The notes under the pieces: model-generated
The model's input: only the letters and a program-made list of their open reading frames with translations
Database searches by the model: none
Told to the model about the DNA's origin: nothing
NCBI GenBank assembly: GCA_017626555.1
Contig: JAGAIM010000004.1
Span: 81,849 to 145,848 of the forward strand
Length of the DNA stretch: 64,000 nucleotides
From: Bacteroidales bacterium
Lineage (GTDB): Bacteria > Bacteroidota > Bacteroidia > Bacteroidales > UBA932
Reading direction: 5' to 3'
Shown here: piece by piece, positions 60,763-64,000 of the stretch
How the letters are laid out: each line of letters starts with the position of its first letter
Position numbering within the stretch: the first letter of the stretch is position 1
Position numbers and translations under genes: made by a program

Positions 60763-60814
60763 AACATAACGTTTTAATATCCACCCATCCCTGAAGCAAT
60801 ACCTGTGCCTGTAT

Positions 60815-60847
60815 CAAAAAAAAGAAGCCGACCTTTCGGCCGGCTTC
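60815..60847 (-). terminator. Terminator of the collagen-like lipoprotein gene
   Basis: On the minus strand GAAGCCGGCC pairs with GGTCGGCTTC (one G-U) around GAAA (60824-60847), followed by a run of nine T. Confidence 0.88.
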
Positions 60848-60868
60848 GATTTATAAAGAGTTATTTAA

Positions 60869-63820
<2,952 letters not shown>

Positions 63821-63869
63821 AAAATTAATAATGTTTAAAAAGTAATGTGAATATTATTTGGTTTTCGAA

Positions 63870-64000
63870 TTACTCAAGTGTGCAGATCACCACGCGGTTC
63901 TTCGCGTTCTCTGCGAAAGGCTGAACTGTGTCACCCTTGTATGCGGTCATAATCCTTGACTCCTCGACTCCGAGTTTCACCAGACGCTCCTTCACAACCC
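63870..64000 (-). CDS. OmpA-like C-terminal domain, partial
   Basis: The gene runs off the right edge; only the last 42 residues are present. They read VKERLVKLGVEESRIMTAYK, then GDTVQPFAENAKNRVVICTLE before the stop. The segment GDTVQPFAEN...NRVVI matches the end of the OmpA peptidoglycan-binding domain. It lies 49 bases upstream of the collagen-like lipoprotein gene on the same strand, so the two may be co-transcribed. Confidence 0.82.
   Translation of the reverse strand, partial: VVKERLVKLGVEESRIMTAYKGDTVQPFAENAKNRVVICTLE

Overview
This is a chromosomal window of a Bacteroidales bacterium, probably gut-associated; the genus cannot be fixed from sequence reading. Evidence: a SusC/SusD pair, -7 promoter boxes of the TAnnTTTG type, mostly weak Shine-Dalgarno sites, many lipoproteins with a Bacteroidetes-style lipobox, a GT3/GT35 glycogen enzyme, a DUF4988-like collagen-repeat lipoprotein, and core genes with Bacteroidetes-type sequences. 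Coding density is high and no intergenic gap exceeds about 300 bases. I see no CRISPR array, rRNA or insertion sequence.

Layout. 1-3158: 3' end of a susC and a complete susD. 3160-6059: methyltransferase, M16 peptidase and a secreted protein on the minus strand. 6171-20341: housekeeping genes (dnaX, lptB, efp, ispH, cmk, rlmH, der, prs, engB) around an NtrY/NtrX-like two-component pair whose genes overlap tail to tail. 20459-33692: one long plus-strand run of xseA-xseB, five glycogen genes (branching enzyme, debranching enzyme, GT4 transferase, GH57 amylase with a histone-like tail, and a fused glycogen synthase/phosphorylase) and ribF. 33738-42159: greA, HIT protein, redox-dead thioredoxin-like lipoprotein, tsaB, cvpA, ileS with a swapped GIHH signature, a DksA-like protein, lspA and tRNA-Ser(UGA). 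42163-46533: accessory-looking DNA: an overlapping three-gene DUF3791/DUF3990 module behind a palindromic operator, a guanine-deaminase-like gene, a PurF-like gene without the usual N-terminal cysteine, and a tyrosine recombinase with a palindrome at its start. 46545-49108: fimbrillin-like and radical-SAM-associated lipoproteins. 49271-60233: a same-strand set that may form a phosphate/oligophosphate system: DUF47 (PhoU-like) protein, multi-spanning membrane protein fused to a LuxR HTH, OprO/OprP-like porin, lamin-tail lipoprotein, two CYTH or CYTH-like proteins, an SLC13 transporter and two unrecognised membrane proteins. 60277-64000: ferritin, a collagen-like lipoprotein and the end of an OmpA-like gene.

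Best candidates for new biology: the 49-60 kb cluster, above all its membrane-domain/HTH fusion; the DUF3791/DUF3990/third-gene module; the synthase-phosphorylase fusion with its histone-tailed amylase neighbour; and the nested inverted-repeat elements between genes. Promoters, hairpins and repeats were found by eye and their functions are inferred.
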